A stretch of DNA of 64,000 nt from Eustoma russellianum (GCA_036186865.1 AP025055.1:1504959-1568958); one strand, 5' to 3'. Positions 9,905 through 21,262 are shown, counted from the first letter of the stretch. Notes: generated by a model from the sequence alone, not told the origin. Numbers and translations are program-made.

Positions 9905-12230
9905 TGTAGCGCCCCGCTCCCGAGCCCTAACATCGGGAACAGTGCACCCGCCGTATCTCACTAAGGAGAATACAAAGCGTCGAATCCATCTCTTACTTGT
10001 CAAAATGACGTAGAAATTTTTTCGCGGAAACGTAAACCATAGCATATATTAAACTTCAATAACCGCCATTACATTGCTAAATAAAAACTCTGGAAATAAA
10101 ATAGTAAAGTAGTGTGTGGAAATCCTCAAATATAAATAAGAACAAAACAGCTGCAGCGTCCCCACATATCCTAGCCGCAGCTCTCAACCAGCCCACTCTG
10201 CTATGTCCGCCCCGTCCTCAATGAAGATGTGCTCATAGTCGTCATCCGGTTCACCTGGGAAGTAGGGGTGAGTGACAGAAATCACCCAGTAGATGCCCGC
10301 CTCAAACAAATACAAAACGTACATACCGAAATGATATAGCCACATAGCACATAAACATGATATAACACATAGCACATAAATATAAGATAACATGCCTAAG
10401 ATAAAGTAAATGCGGTAAGTAAAGCACTCCACATAAAAATGCGCAAGTACGTGATGCATGCTCAATTAACGTGTCACACGCAACAAGAATCATGTCATGC
10501 AATATGCCTTAGACCTATATGCAATGCATGATCCCGGGATTGACTGGATGCCTGTAGCCCGTGCACTATAATCCACCCTTGCGGATGCCCGTGGCCCGTA
10601 CACCACGATCCACCCCAACCGATGCCCGTGGCCCGTGCACCACGATCCACCATAACCAAGTATCCATGGCCCGTACATCATGATCCTCTTCACTCGAGCG
10701 TCTGAGACCCGTGCATCTCAGCCCACTCCCAATGCAATGCACGTGCCATGAATGCAGCAACAAAATCGCCTGGGGCCCGTACGCCCATCCTCACCAACTC
10801 CGGCACTCAACACTAGTCGTCTGGGGCCCGTACGCCCATCCTCACCATCTCCGGCACTCAATATTTAGCTTCATAAAATTTACAAATATTGGAAAGTGGT
10901 TATTTAGCATTCTTTTTATTTTTCTTATCTTGTGCTAATTTTCTAGAATTTTCTACTAATTTTTCCTTATTTAATTCTATTTATTATTAATTATTTTAAT
11001 TACTTACATTTATCAAAATTCATAAATTAAGTGGAAATAATTTTATTTTAACCTTTTATATTTTCTGGAATTTTTTTAAAATTTTCTGATAATTAAATAT
11101 ATTTTTCTGGAATTTTAAACTAATTTTAATTAATTATATATTATTTATTCATTTCAGAAATTAATTTCCAGATTTTTTTTTATTTTTTTCGGCTTGGGCC
11201 GGCCTGCTACCTGGTCCGATCCGCTGGCCATCCGGTCCGGTCCGGCAGCCTGGCCGGTCCAACAGTATTTTCTTTTTTTTTATTTTTTTTCTATTTCCTT
11301 CTAACCTCCATAAAATCTTCGTTTTAACTCCGATTAACCTCAAACCAGTTGCGTTGGACTCGTTATAACGAGACGCAACTTTTAAAGGTGGACACGTCAT
11401 CACGTGTCCGGACGCGCCGTCAGGGGCCGCGCGTGGGCCCCACGCGCCACCACCCCGAAACGCGTCCGTCAGACCTGTTTTTTTCGATTTTCAACCAATC
11501 CTAACCTATTCCGGACTAGATGAAGTTATTCTAAGGCCAAAACGAAATTTTTAAACCCCCTAAGTATGTAAATCCCTAATCTTTTGAGTTGTTTCAAGAG
11601 TATTCTCACCCTAATCCAATCATACCATCAAATTCACATTCATACACATACATAGCAGCAAGTAAACAGTTACCTCATGCTTTTCAATTATAAACAAATA
11701 CACATCTATAAATAATTAAAACAAGTAAATCACATAAAATATATCATCAAGGAATGCATGTATTATACCCGTTTGAGGGGGGAAGAGGCACCTACCTCGA
11801 TTGACGGTAACACGAATAATTTGACGGACTAAAACTTGGGTTCGGGGTCTCGCCTCCCTTCTTCTTCTCTCTTTTCTCTCTTCTCTCTCTCTCCCTCTCT
11901 CTTTTTTTTTTTGCCGTGCGTTTTTTTTGTTTTTGTGTGTGTGTGTGTGTGGCTAATGCGTATAAGCGTATATATGGTGGGAAGTCAGGGTAGATTTTAG
12001 GTTTTTTCCCATTTGGTTTTGGTTTAGGTTTCCTAATGTGATTTAATACTATTAGTTATAGTTATCCTTATTGTCATCATCTCTTTTTTTTTTATTATCA
12101 TTATTATTATTATTATTTGATAACATTTATGTATACATATATCTACTATATATATATATCTATATCTATATATATATATATATCTATATATATATATATA
12201 TATTCTTCTTCTTTTTTTTCGGCCATAACA
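9905..12230 (-). repeat. Gypsy 3' LTR
   Basis: 2326 bp, TG...CA ends. It contains a tandem block at 10540-10860, a T-rich middle with TTTTCTGGAATTT motifs, a pyrimidine tract near 11860-11900 and a TA microsatellite at 12137-12202. By eye it differs from the other LTR by roughly a dozen to fifteen substitutions plus short indels, mostly in simple repeats. Confidence 0.9.
10540..10862. repeat. Tandem repeats within gypsy LTR
   Basis: About five degenerate copies of a roughly 37-bp unit (core GATGCCCGTGGCCCGT, CACCACGATCCACC), followed by two nearly identical copies of a roughly 48-bp unit beginning CTGGGGCCCGTACGCCCATC. The same array is at about 17130-17450 in the other LTR. Confidence 0.85.
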
Positions 12231-12246
12231 TTCTACCCACCTTACA
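12231..12246 (-). promoter_or_regulatory. Gypsy polypurine tract
   Basis: The minus-strand bases next to the 3' LTR read AAGGTGGGTAGAA, the usual place and composition for the plus-strand primer of reverse transcription. Confidence 0.6.
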
Positions 12247-12276
12247 AAAAGTTTCGTCCTCGAAACTTGACGTACC

Positions 12277-13575
12277 TTATTCGAAAAGCTGTGGATATCT
12301 CTCTTGCATTTGCTCCTCAAGCTCCCAAGTCGCTTCGCGCTCGGTGTGATTGGTCCACTGCACTTTGACATAAGGGATGACTCGGTGTCTCAATACTTGG
12401 TCCTTGCGATCCACTATTCTGATAGGAGTCTCCTCATATGTAATGTCCGGTCGGATCCTTAACGGTGGCGCGTCTAGAACATGACTTGGGTCCGGAACAT
12501 ATTTCCTCAACTGAGAAACGTGAAATGTGCTGTGAACCTGAGCTAAGGCAGGAGGTAATGCTAATCGGTAGGCCAACGTACCAACCCTCTCGAGTACCTC
12601 ATAAGGACCAATGTAGCGAGGCTTCAGTTTACCCTTTATACCGAATCGCGAAACCTCCTTCGTAGGTGACACTCTCAAGTAAACCTTCTTGCCCACGTCA
12701 AATTCTAGTGGACGTCGTTTCGAATCGGCCCAGCTCTTGCTTCTGTCTTGAGCAATCTTTAGTCTATCTTGTATCAACTTTACTTTCTCTCTAGTCTGCT
12801 CAACCAACTCAGGGCCGGTAATAACACGCTCGCCGACCTCGTCCCAGTGAACAGGAGACCTGCACTTACGTCCATAGAGCGCCTCAAAGGGTGCCATACC
12901 GATGGCACTGTGGTGACTGTTGTTGTAAGAGAACTCAATGAGCTTGATCGTACCGTCCTGGTTCCCCTTGAAGTCCAATGCGCACGCTTTCAACATGTCC
13001 TCTAATGTCTGAATGGTCCTCTCAGACTGCCCGTCTGTCTGTGGATGAAAAGCGGTATTGAGTCGCAGCTCCGTCTCTAACCTTTTCTGTCAAGCTGACC
13101 AGAATCGAGAGGTGAATTTCAAATCACGGTCTGAGACGATACTGACTGGGACTCCGTGTAGGCTAACAACATCATCAACATATAATGTCACCAGTCTTTC
13201 TACGGTCACATCACTAGGCACGGGTAGGAAGTGAGCAGTCTTCGTCAATTGATCAACGATCTCCCAGATCATATCGTTACCGTTTCTTGTTTTAGGAAGT
13301 CCTGCTACAAAGTCCATCGTCACATGCTCCCACTTCCACTCCGGTATCCCTAATGGCAACATCAAACCTCCTGGCCTCTGATGCTCTGCCTTAACCTGCT
13401 GACAAACGAGACATCTCTCAATGAACTCAACAATGTGTCTTTTCATCCCACTCCACCAGTAGTGTTTCTTTAGATCGTTATACATCTTCGTAGCACCGGG
13501 GTGGATCGACAACTTCGAATTGTGTGCCTCCTTCAGCAATTCCCTCCTTAGCTCCTCATCGTCAGGCACGCACAA
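12277..13575 (-). pseudogene. Gypsy integrase remnant
   Basis: Two minus-strand frames cover integrase. At 13575-13090 is the zinc-binding N-terminus (HNSKLSIHPG, then ERCLVCQQVK, an H-H-C-C pattern) and the start of the catalytic core (MDFVAGLP and IVSDRD, the first two acidic positions). It is interrupted by a stop near 13090. At 12996-12277 are the rest of the core (NNSHHSAIGMAPFEALYGRK), the GPYEVLERVG module and a chromodomain-like end. The stop and frame change between the two parts inactivate it. Confidence 0.85.
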
Positions 13576-13581
13576 CCTTCC

Positions 13582-14205
13582 TTAGTACCAAATACTTCCA
13601 TCGTCATGTATCTGGAAGCCCTCAATTAAGTTGGTCAACATCCTCTCTCGGATATCACTAAGCGTCACATCTTCCTTTTGCGCCTCCTTAATCCGCTCAA
13701 CCAGAGATGGTGTAATTTCTAAGGCTGCCAGAATATTAGCAGTGGAATCAACAATGTCGAGATCAAACTCTACCATCTCTTTCTCTAATGGTGTCTGTCT
13801 AGCGTGATTAGACTTTCTGCTCAAGGCATCTGCAACTCGGTTTGCCTTCCCCGGATGATAACTGATGGTAAAATCGTAATCTTTCAGTAGCTCAAGCCAC
13901 CTCCTCTGACGCATATTCAATTCTTTCTGTGTGAACCAATACTTCAAGCTTTTATGATCGGTAAAGACTTCGCATTTCACGCCGTATAAGTAATGAAGCC
14001 AAATCTTTAACGCAAACACCACCGCTGCTAACTCTCGATCATGGGTCGGGTAATTTTGCTCATATTGCTTCAATTGTCTCGATGCGTATGCGATAACCCT
14101 ATCTCTCTGCATTAACACGCACCCTAGCCCATTCTTCGAGGCGTCGCTGTAGATGACAAACCCTCCAGTGTCAGAGGGCTGTGCCAATACTGGTGCAGTC
14201 GTCAA
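13582..14205 (-). pseudogene. Gypsy RNase H domain remnant
   Basis: An open stretch of 207 codons carries the RNase H core typical of Ty3/gypsy: YSDASKNGLGCVLMQ, the DRELAA helix, FTDHKSLKYWFTQKELN and NRVADALSRK. The domain itself looks intact. It is cut off from RT upstream by a frameshift and from integrase downstream by a stop. Confidence 0.85.
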
Positions 14206-14259
14206 CCTCCGTAAAACTTTTTCTCACAGTCGGAGGTCCATGTGAATTTGGTCTTTTTC

Positions 14260-15110
14260 TGAGTCAGTCGGCTTAGAGGTGTTACGATACTCGAGAATCC
14301 TTTCACGAGTTTACGATGATAACCGATAAGGCCAAAAAACTACGTACCTTAGTGACATTAGTAGGTCGGAGCCATTCTGTAATCGCCTCTATCTTCTTTG
14401 GGTCAACAGAAATGCACTTCTCAGAAATCACTTGGCCTAAGAAAGTCACATTCTCTGATCAGAACTCGCACTCGCCGAAATTTGCATAAAACTTTTTCTT
14501 CCTGAGAGTCTCTAATACCTCCCGCAAGTGTTCAATATGTGTCTCCTCATCAGGTGAATACACCAAGATGTCTCGATGAACACTACTATGAAACGATTCA
14601 ACTGCTCCCAGAACATTGTGTTCATCAAATCCATAAAGGTTGTAGGTGCATTCGTCAGTCCAAAGGGGCATTACAAGAAACTCGTAGTGCCTGTATCGAG
14701 TGTGGAACGTCGTCTTTGCTATATCCTCCGCCCTAATCCTCAATTGATAGGCCTGATTGGAGGTCAATCTTCGAGAACATTCTGGCACCCTTCAACTGAT
14801 CAAATAGATCGTCGACCCTTGGTAGTAGATATTTATTTTGTATCGTGATCTTATTAAGCTCACGATAGTCGATGCATAGCCTCATACTACCGTCCTTCTT
14901 CTTCATAAATAATACCGGTGCCCCTAGGGCGAAACACTAGGTCTGATGAACTTCTGGTCCAGCAACTCTTGTAACTGTTCCTTGGGCTCTTTTAACTCTG
15001 CTGTTCGAGATTGGTTCGGCTCCGGGTATATGATCGATCTTGAACTCCGCTTCCCTGCTCGGTGGTGAACCTGGTAGCTCGTCAGGGAAGACATCCTTAA
15101 ATTCTCGTAC
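14260..15110 (-). pseudogene. Gypsy reverse transcriptase remnant
   Basis: RT begins with REFKDVFPDELPG (about 15110-15066). It continues through a stop within the IRPSVSP region (near 14930) and the block KKKDGSMRLCIDYRELNKI, and on to the active-site region near 14560-14700. There a one-base deletion turns the expected FIDD box into a frameshift: the frame before reads VVFIE and the next frame resumes with DILVYSPDEETH. A second frame change lies just upstream near WTDECTYN. The polymerase is dead. Confidence 0.85.
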
Positions 15111-15199
15111 CACCAAAATGTCCTTCCCTTTGCTTATGCTGCTTCTGACCCTGTGGTGGAGGGGCTTATGCCGGTGTAAGGCACTCTCTAGCTTAATGT

Positions 15200-16178
15200 C
15201 CCTGTTTACCATAGTTGCAGCAAACCTTTTGAGCTTTCTAGCACTGACTTGTGTGCAAACAACACACTGTGTACATACTGGAGGTGGCGGTCCAACTGCC
15301 TTGAGTGGCTGTGCCGCTGTCGCTGCGGGACCCTCAATCATCAATGGTCGAGACGCTGATCCCTGTCTCTACTGTGGTGATCTGAAAGATTGCCCGGTCA
15401 GATGGCAGCATGGGATCTTTAACCATCTCTCCTATCTCCTAGGACGGAACTTCTCTAACGGTCTCTTAGCCCTGTCGACCGCTCCAACCCTCTCGAGATC
15501 ACCCTCAACCTCAAGACGCACTTCCAGCAACTCTTCAAAAGTGGTAGGCTGATTGTAGATGATCAATGACTGAAGGCGAGAGCTCAAGCTGGTCTTGAAC
15601 TCCAGCATCTTCGCTTTCTCGTTATCCATGATGACGGGCATGTAACTCGTAAGTGCATGGAACCTCTCAAACTACTGGTCCCCAGTCATGGACCCCTACG
15701 TTAGAAGCTGAAACACCATCATCCTCCTCTGAATGACACTTTCAGGAACATAGTGCTTTTGGTACTCCTCCCTGAACCAGGTCCATATCAGTGATGGAGT
15801 CAGTCTGCGTGCCATGCCTGCCACCATTGCTCGGCATCACCCTCTGAGAATGGTACAACCGCATCAACCTTCAGGCCATCCGTACTTGCATCAATCCCAA
15901 CTGCTCAGACACATTCTTGAGCCAGATCTCTGCTCCTCTGGTCGTGTGGTACCCCTGAACATAGGTATCTGGCAGTTCTGCATCTTCTGGTAGAAAAATC
16001 GAAGCCCCCTGGGGTGGTGGTGCTGCTGTAGGTGAGCCATCTGTATCTGCTACTGGGCCATCAATGTGGTCAGCGTGGCCAAGGTATCTACAAAGACCTA
16101 AGGAATGGTCTCCTGAACCTGCTGATCATCATCATCGTGTCCTCCGTTTTCTGCTGGCGGCTCGCGTCGTGGAGGCAT
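15200..16178 (-). pseudogene. Gypsy gag remnant
   Basis: Starts at the ATG at 16178 (MPPRREPPAENGGHDDDD) and hits a stop at 16098. Later pieces in other frames include the gag helical segment at 15641-15432 (AKMLEFKTSLSSRLQSL) and a degraded CCHC zinc knuckle near 15230 with a stop inside it. The interval between the knuckle and the start of RT is only about 130 bp, so the aspartic protease domain is missing. Confidence 0.75.
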
Positions 16179-16440
16179 TATCCACAATTTGAGTTCATGA
16201 AACGAATACAGATTTGTCGATAATAAGTTGAAAGGTGAAACACGGATAAATCGATAATTATACAAGAAAAGCTTACCACCGGCACACACCTCCCATAACC
16301 CGATCATAACTTAGGTCTAAGATCATCTCTTAAGTCTACTTTGTTTTATTAGGGGTAAAAATCGTCATTTTACAAAAGATCGTAGCTTACGTCTAGTGAT
16401 CTAGTTAATCCTGCGTTTCCGAGGCGGATCTGAAGCCTGG

Positions 16441-16452
16441 GCTCTGATACCA
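16441..16452 (-). other. Primer binding site, tRNA-iMet
   Basis: The minus strand next to the 5' LTR reads TGGTATCAGAGC, complementary to the 3' end of plant initiator tRNA-Met, the commonest primer of plant LTR elements. Confidence 0.9.
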
Positions 16453-16454
16453 CC

Positions 16455-18729
16455 TGTAGCGCCCCGCTCCCGAGCCCTAACATCGGGAACAGTGCACCCG
16501 CCGTATCTCACTNNNNNNNNNNGTGCACCCGCCGTATCTCACTAAGGAGAATACAAAGCGTCGAATCCATCTCTTACTTGTCAAAATGACGTAGAAATTT
16601 TTTCGCGGAAACGTAAACCATAGCATATATTAAACTTCAATAACCGCCATTACATTGCTAAATAAAAACTCTGGAAATAAAATAGTAAAGTAGTGTGTGG
16701 AAATCCTCAAATATAAATAAGAACAAAACAGCTGCAGCGTCCCCACATATCCTAGCCGCAGCTCTCAACCAGCCCACTCTGCTATGTCCGCCCCGTCCTC
16801 AATGAAGATGTGCTCATAGTCGTCATCCGGTTCACCTGGGAAGTAGGGGTGAGTGACAGAAATCACCCAGTAGATGCCCGCCTCAAACAAATACAAAACG
16901 TACATACCGAAATGATATAGCCACATAGCACATAAACATGATATAACACATAGCACATAAATATAAGATAACATGTCTAAGATAAAGTAGATGCGGGTAA
17001 GTAAAGCACTCCACATAAAAATGCGCAAGTACGTGATGCATGCTCAATTAACGTGTCACACGCAACAAGAATCATGTCATGCAATATGCCCTAGACCTAT
17101 ATGCAATGCATGATCCTGGGATTGACTGGATGCCTGTAGCCCGTGCACTACAATCCACCCTTGCGGATGCCCGTGGCCCGTACACCACGATCCACCCCAA
17201 CCGATGCCCGTGGCCCGTGCACCACGATCCACCATAACCAAGTATCCATGGCCCGTACACCATGATCCTCTTCACTCGAGCGTCTGAGACCCGTGCATCT
17301 CAGCCCACTCCCAATGCAATGCACGTGCCATGAATGCAGCAACAAAATCGCCTGGGGCCCGTACGCCCATCCTCACCAACTCCGGCACTCAACACTAGTC
17401 GTCTGGGGCCCGTACGCCCATCCTCACCATCTCCGGCACTCAATATATAGCTTCATAAAATTTACAAATATTGGAAAGTGGTTATTTAGCATTCTTTTTA
17501 TTTTTCTTATCTTGTGCTAATTTTCTAGAATTTTCTACTAATTTTTCCTTATTTAATTCTATTTATTATTAATTATTTTAATTACTTACATTTATCAAAA
17601 TTCATAAATTAAGTGGAAATAATTTTATTTAACCTTTTATATTTTCTGGAATTTATTTAAAATTTTCTGATAATTAAATATATATTTTCTGGAATTTTAA
17701 ACTAATTTTAATTAATTATATATTATTTATTCATTTCAGAAATTAATTTCCAGATTTTTTTTTTATTTTTTTCGGCTTGGGCCGGCCTGCTACCTGGTCC
17801 GGTCCGCTGGCCATCCGGTCCGGTCCGGCAGCCTGGCCGGTCCAACAGTATTTTCTTTTTTTTTATTTTTTTTATTTCCTTCTAACCTCCATAAAATCTT
17901 CGTTTTAACTCCGATTAACCTCAAACCAGTTGCGTTGGACTCGTTATAACGAGACGCAACTTTTAAAGGTGGACACGTCATCACGTGTCCGGACGCGCCG
18001 TCAGGGGCCGCGCGTGGGCCCACGCGCCACCACCCCGAAACGCGTCCGTCAGACCTGTTTTTTTCGATTTTCAACCAATCCTAACCTATTCCGGACTAGA
18101 TGAAGTTATTCTAAGGCCAAAACGAAATTTTTAAACCCCCTAAGTATGTAAATCCCTAATCTTTTGAGTTGTTTCAAGAGTATTTCTCACTCTAATCCAA
18201 TCATACCATCAAATTCACATTCATACACATACATAGCAGCAAGTAAACAGTTACCTCATGCTTTTCAATTATAAACAAATACACATCTATAAATAAATTA
18301 AAACAAGTAAATCACATAAAATATATCATCAAGGAATGCATGTATTATACCCGTTTGAGGGGGGAAGAGTCACCTACCTCGATTGACGGTAACACGAATA
18401 ATTGACGGACTTAAAACTTGGGTTCGGGGTCTCGCCTCCCTTCTTCTTCTCTCTTTTCTCTCTTCTCTCTCTCCTCCCTCTCTCTTTTTTTTTTTGCCGT
18501 GCGTTTTTTTTGTTTTTGTGGTGTGTGTGTGTGGCTAATGCGTATAAGCGTATATATGGTGGGAAGTCAGGGTAGATTTTAGGTTTTTTCCCATTTGGTT
18601 TTGGTTTAGGTTTCCTAATGTGATTTAATACTATTAGTTATAGTTATCCTTATCGTCATCATCTTTTTTGTTATTTTTATTATCATTAATTATTATTATT
18701 ATTTGATAACATTTATGTATATATATATC

Positions 18730-18773
<44 letters not shown>

Positions 18774-18820
18774 ATATATATATATATTTCTTTCTTCTTC
18801 TTTTTTTTCGGCCCATAACA
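16455..18820 (-). repeat. Gypsy 5' LTR with assembly gap
   Basis: The same repeat as 9905-12230, with ten Ns at 16513-16522. The 21 bases before the gap are repeated immediately after it, so the two contig ends overlap and nothing need be missing. Subtracting the gap and overlap gives about 2335 bp, close to the other LTR. Confidence 0.9.
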
Positions 18821-18990
18821 GTTATCTCTATAAAGCTGTATGGAGAATACAAATTAGAATCATCCAGCGATTTTTTAATAGAAAGGTTCAGGCAAATGTG
18901 TTTATAAGGTATCCTTTGCAAACTGGTCTAGTATCTACATCATATTGGATTGAAACTTCTGGCACAGACAAGACTGAAACATTAAAATTG

Positions 18991-19069
18991 CGACTGTCAC
19001 AAGAATCGAACCTGCATGCTTTTTGTCACAATTTGTCGCATGATACTAACTGAGCTATGACCTAGAGTA
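18991..19069 (-). tRNA. tRNA-derived relic
   Basis: The minus strand shows an A box (TAGCTCAGTTAGTA) and a B box (GGTTCGATTC) about 40 bp apart, with the layout of a plant tRNA. The acceptor strands do not pair well and the T stem needs G-U pairs, so it is a decayed tRNA or the head of a tRNA-derived SINE. Confidence 0.5.
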
Positions 19070-19368
19070 GAACTAAACTAAAATGAATCTTGAATGCAGT
19101 TGGGTTGAGTGTCTAGCTCAACGGTCTTTTATTACTGTAGTTTTTAAAGAAGTTTTGTGAAAATGTGAATCAGATTCTTTAAGTGAAAAAAAGCAAAGCA
19201 TGGTGTTTACAAATTACAAGTGATATAAGTTCAGGCTGGCAGCGTGAAGCAGACTTTTACACTACGTGTTACCAAGACTTTGGTTTTTTTTTTTTTCCAT
19301 CTTCGAGTGAGGAAAAAAAAATAGTCAATCTTTTGCCTTTTGAGTACCTCAATAACGTGGTGCCAGAT

Positions 19369-20169
19369 AATGGTGACAAACAGGTCGTGTTTCGTGTTTT
19401 GTATTTTTCGGGTTTCGGGTATCAAAGTACCAGACTCATACCTTACCCGTTTGATTCGCGTGTATAGAAGTAGATACTCAAATCCGTACATGTCAGGTTT
19501 TGTGTCGTGTATCATGTATACCCACAAACTTGACAAGTACAAATATTTAAGGTCGTGTACATGTCATTTCATGTATTTTTTAGATATGCGATTTTACCAA
19601 TGACATGACGTAATATTTTATGAAGAACATTGTTATAACCATAAGAACAATAATGTTTTGCCATATAAAAATTATAAACATAAAACTATAGAGAAATAGT
19701 TTTAACATATAATCAGCAATCTGAGCTATAAGAAAGATATACAAAACCAAAAATAAAAACACATCATTTAACAAAACAAATATGCAAAAAGAATATGTGT
19801 TAAGATAAGGTGTAGTGACCTGAATCTTAAGAAGGTGGAAAGTCAGGCGACAAAAGAAGGGAGGAAATGATAATTTGGAAATCAAGGATTATGTTTTCAG
19901 GTTTTAGGAGTTTCTTTTTTATTTGTATAATTTTTACTTTAATAAATATAATTTATATTAAAATATATTTAAAAATCGGGTTATAACGACTATAAATGGG
20001 TAACTCGCCCGACTGTATCTAAACTCAACCCATTCTCTTAGCAGGTAAGTTTCAGGTCTTACCCGATTTGGACACGAAACCCGCCAAGGCTATACCGATA
20101 CCCCGTGAGAAGCGTGTCAGGTGCGAGTCGTGTAGTTTTCATGTCGTGTCTGAGATTTGTCACCCCTAG
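19369..20169. mobile_element. Non-autonomous hAT-like element
   Basis: 801 bp flanked by an exact 8-bp duplication TGCCAGAT (19361-19368 and 20170-20177). The ends form short inverted repeats, TGGTGACAAA on the left and TTTGTCACCCC on the right. Both ends carry repeated GTCGTGT and CGGGT motifs, as in hAT subterminal regions. No transposase is encoded. Superfamily is inferred from TSD length and end sequence. Confidence 0.75.
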
Positions 20170-20264
20170 TGCCAGATCGATAACTATGTTCGCATAACTA
20201 ATGATCTTAAATCAACGTAATCAGATAAGGACATCTTCCTTGACGCGCATAGTGTAAGGTTATG

Positions 20265-20695
20265 TCTCTTATGACATTTGTGTTTAGTTGATGATTTCTT
20301 ATTAGGGGAATTAGTTTGTAATAATGCAAACGTGTTTGGAAAAATAGGGGTATGTGTTTTGGATCGATATCCAAGTATTTGGTAATAGATATCGTTTTTC
20401 GATATACTAGCTCTCCCTTATCTATCAATATGGGAAATGGGGTATGACCGGTCAACGCTAGTCAACGCCGTCGATCACTATTCGACCCGGTCAAAGTTTT
20501 TCGGTCAATTTTTTGACCGTTCACCTTCGATACCCATTTCAATTCCGATACGTTCCAAACGCTATTAATCTCAATCATACACATTCTCATTTCAATATCA
20601 AACAACTATCACTTTACGTCCAAACTTATACCCCTTCATACCCATTTCGGTTCTGATTCCGATACCTAAGTGCGAACCAAACGTCACCTTAGTTA
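20265..20695 (-). mobile_element. TIR MITE family M2, copy 1
   Basis: Related over about 430 bp to 60068-60515 on the other strand. Shared blocks include CGTTTGGTTCRCA at one end, AGTTTGGACGTAAA, GGTATTGAAATAGGAATG-like text and ATATCRAAAAACGATATC. One end carries GTTTGGTT-type inverted repeats. Exact ends and TSD are uncertain. Confidence 0.6.
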
Positions 20696-21057
20696 TACGA
20701 TGTATAATTAAATTTAATGGTTATTTGTGAAGAGCTATTTTGAAGTATTATGTGTTTTAAGTTAAGAGACACAATTCCTATTAAAGGAACATGTTCATTT
20801 TATCAAAGGAGTGTGAATCCAAAGGTTATGATGTACATACTTTTTGGTTGCCTATAATATGGATGAAGGTTCTATCTTAACCCTGTTCATTGTCTTTACT
20901 TATCCATCAAAGTAAGCATTGAAGTGAGGTTAGTAGAGATAAACTCCATGTAAAGTTGGAGTTGTCTATATCAAAGTTGACGATTTCGCTCGTCAAGACG
21001 CTTCCCGGTCAACAAAACATGGAGAAAGTTACGCTTCCACTAAACATTCTCTTATAC
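20696..21057. other. Intergenic; nothing recognised
   Basis: A/T-rich, with no reading frame or repeat that I can name. Confidence 0.4.
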
Positions 21058-21262
21058 AACAACAACATTACCCATTGCCTTAGAGACTCCCGCCTATGAC
21101 GAGGTATGGGGGGTCGGATGTACGCAAACATACCAATGTGTTAGAAACACACAGAGATTGTTTTCTGATGACCCATAATGATGCGTCAGCTATGTCGATC
21201 AATTGCTACTTCACAATATAAGAAGCGCAGCCAATTTAGCGAGTCATTTTACTTTATTCCAT
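21058..21262 (-). mobile_element. TS-like SINE family X
   Basis: Begins on plus with ACAACAACATTACCC and includes GGTCGGATGTACGCA, GTGTTAGAAACACA, TGACCCATAATGATGCGTC and TTTAGCGAGTCATTTT. The ACAACAACA end is the complement of a (GTT)n tail, so the sense strand is probably minus. Other copies are at 34045, 39987, 40528, 40648, 41438 and 43376. Confidence 0.6.

Larger units (their letters stand above)
9905..18820 (-). mobile_element. Ty3/gypsy LTR retrotransposon (chromovirus, Tekay/Del-like)
   Basis: Two long direct repeats starting TGTAGCGCCCCG and ending CATAACA bound a 4.2-kb interior read on the minus strand in the order gag, RT, RNase H, integrase, which is the gypsy order. The 5' LTR is the right-hand one. 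An initiator tRNA-Met primer site lies beside it. The integrase C-terminus has a chromodomain-like end (VPYVKVQW ... ATWELEEQ). The LTR length and this C-terminus suggest the Tekay/Del group; that placement is inference. Coding capacity is destroyed by many frameshifts, stops and the loss of the protease region. The 5-bp flanks (ATACA left, GTTAT right) do not match, so no target duplication is seen. Confidence 0.9.

Noticed and set aside
10184..10938. Several 65-93-codon frames in the gypsy LTR, repeated at 16765-17520
   Set aside because: They translate LTR tandem repeats; present twice because the LTR is duplicated; no protein family.
12033..12371. 112- and 92-codon frames on both strands
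   Set aside because: Driven by the TA microsatellite and poly-T in the gypsy LTR end plus the antisense of integrase; low-complexity translations.
15040..15552. 170-codon plus frame
   Set aside because: Opposite the gag and RT remnants of the gypsy element on the minus strand.
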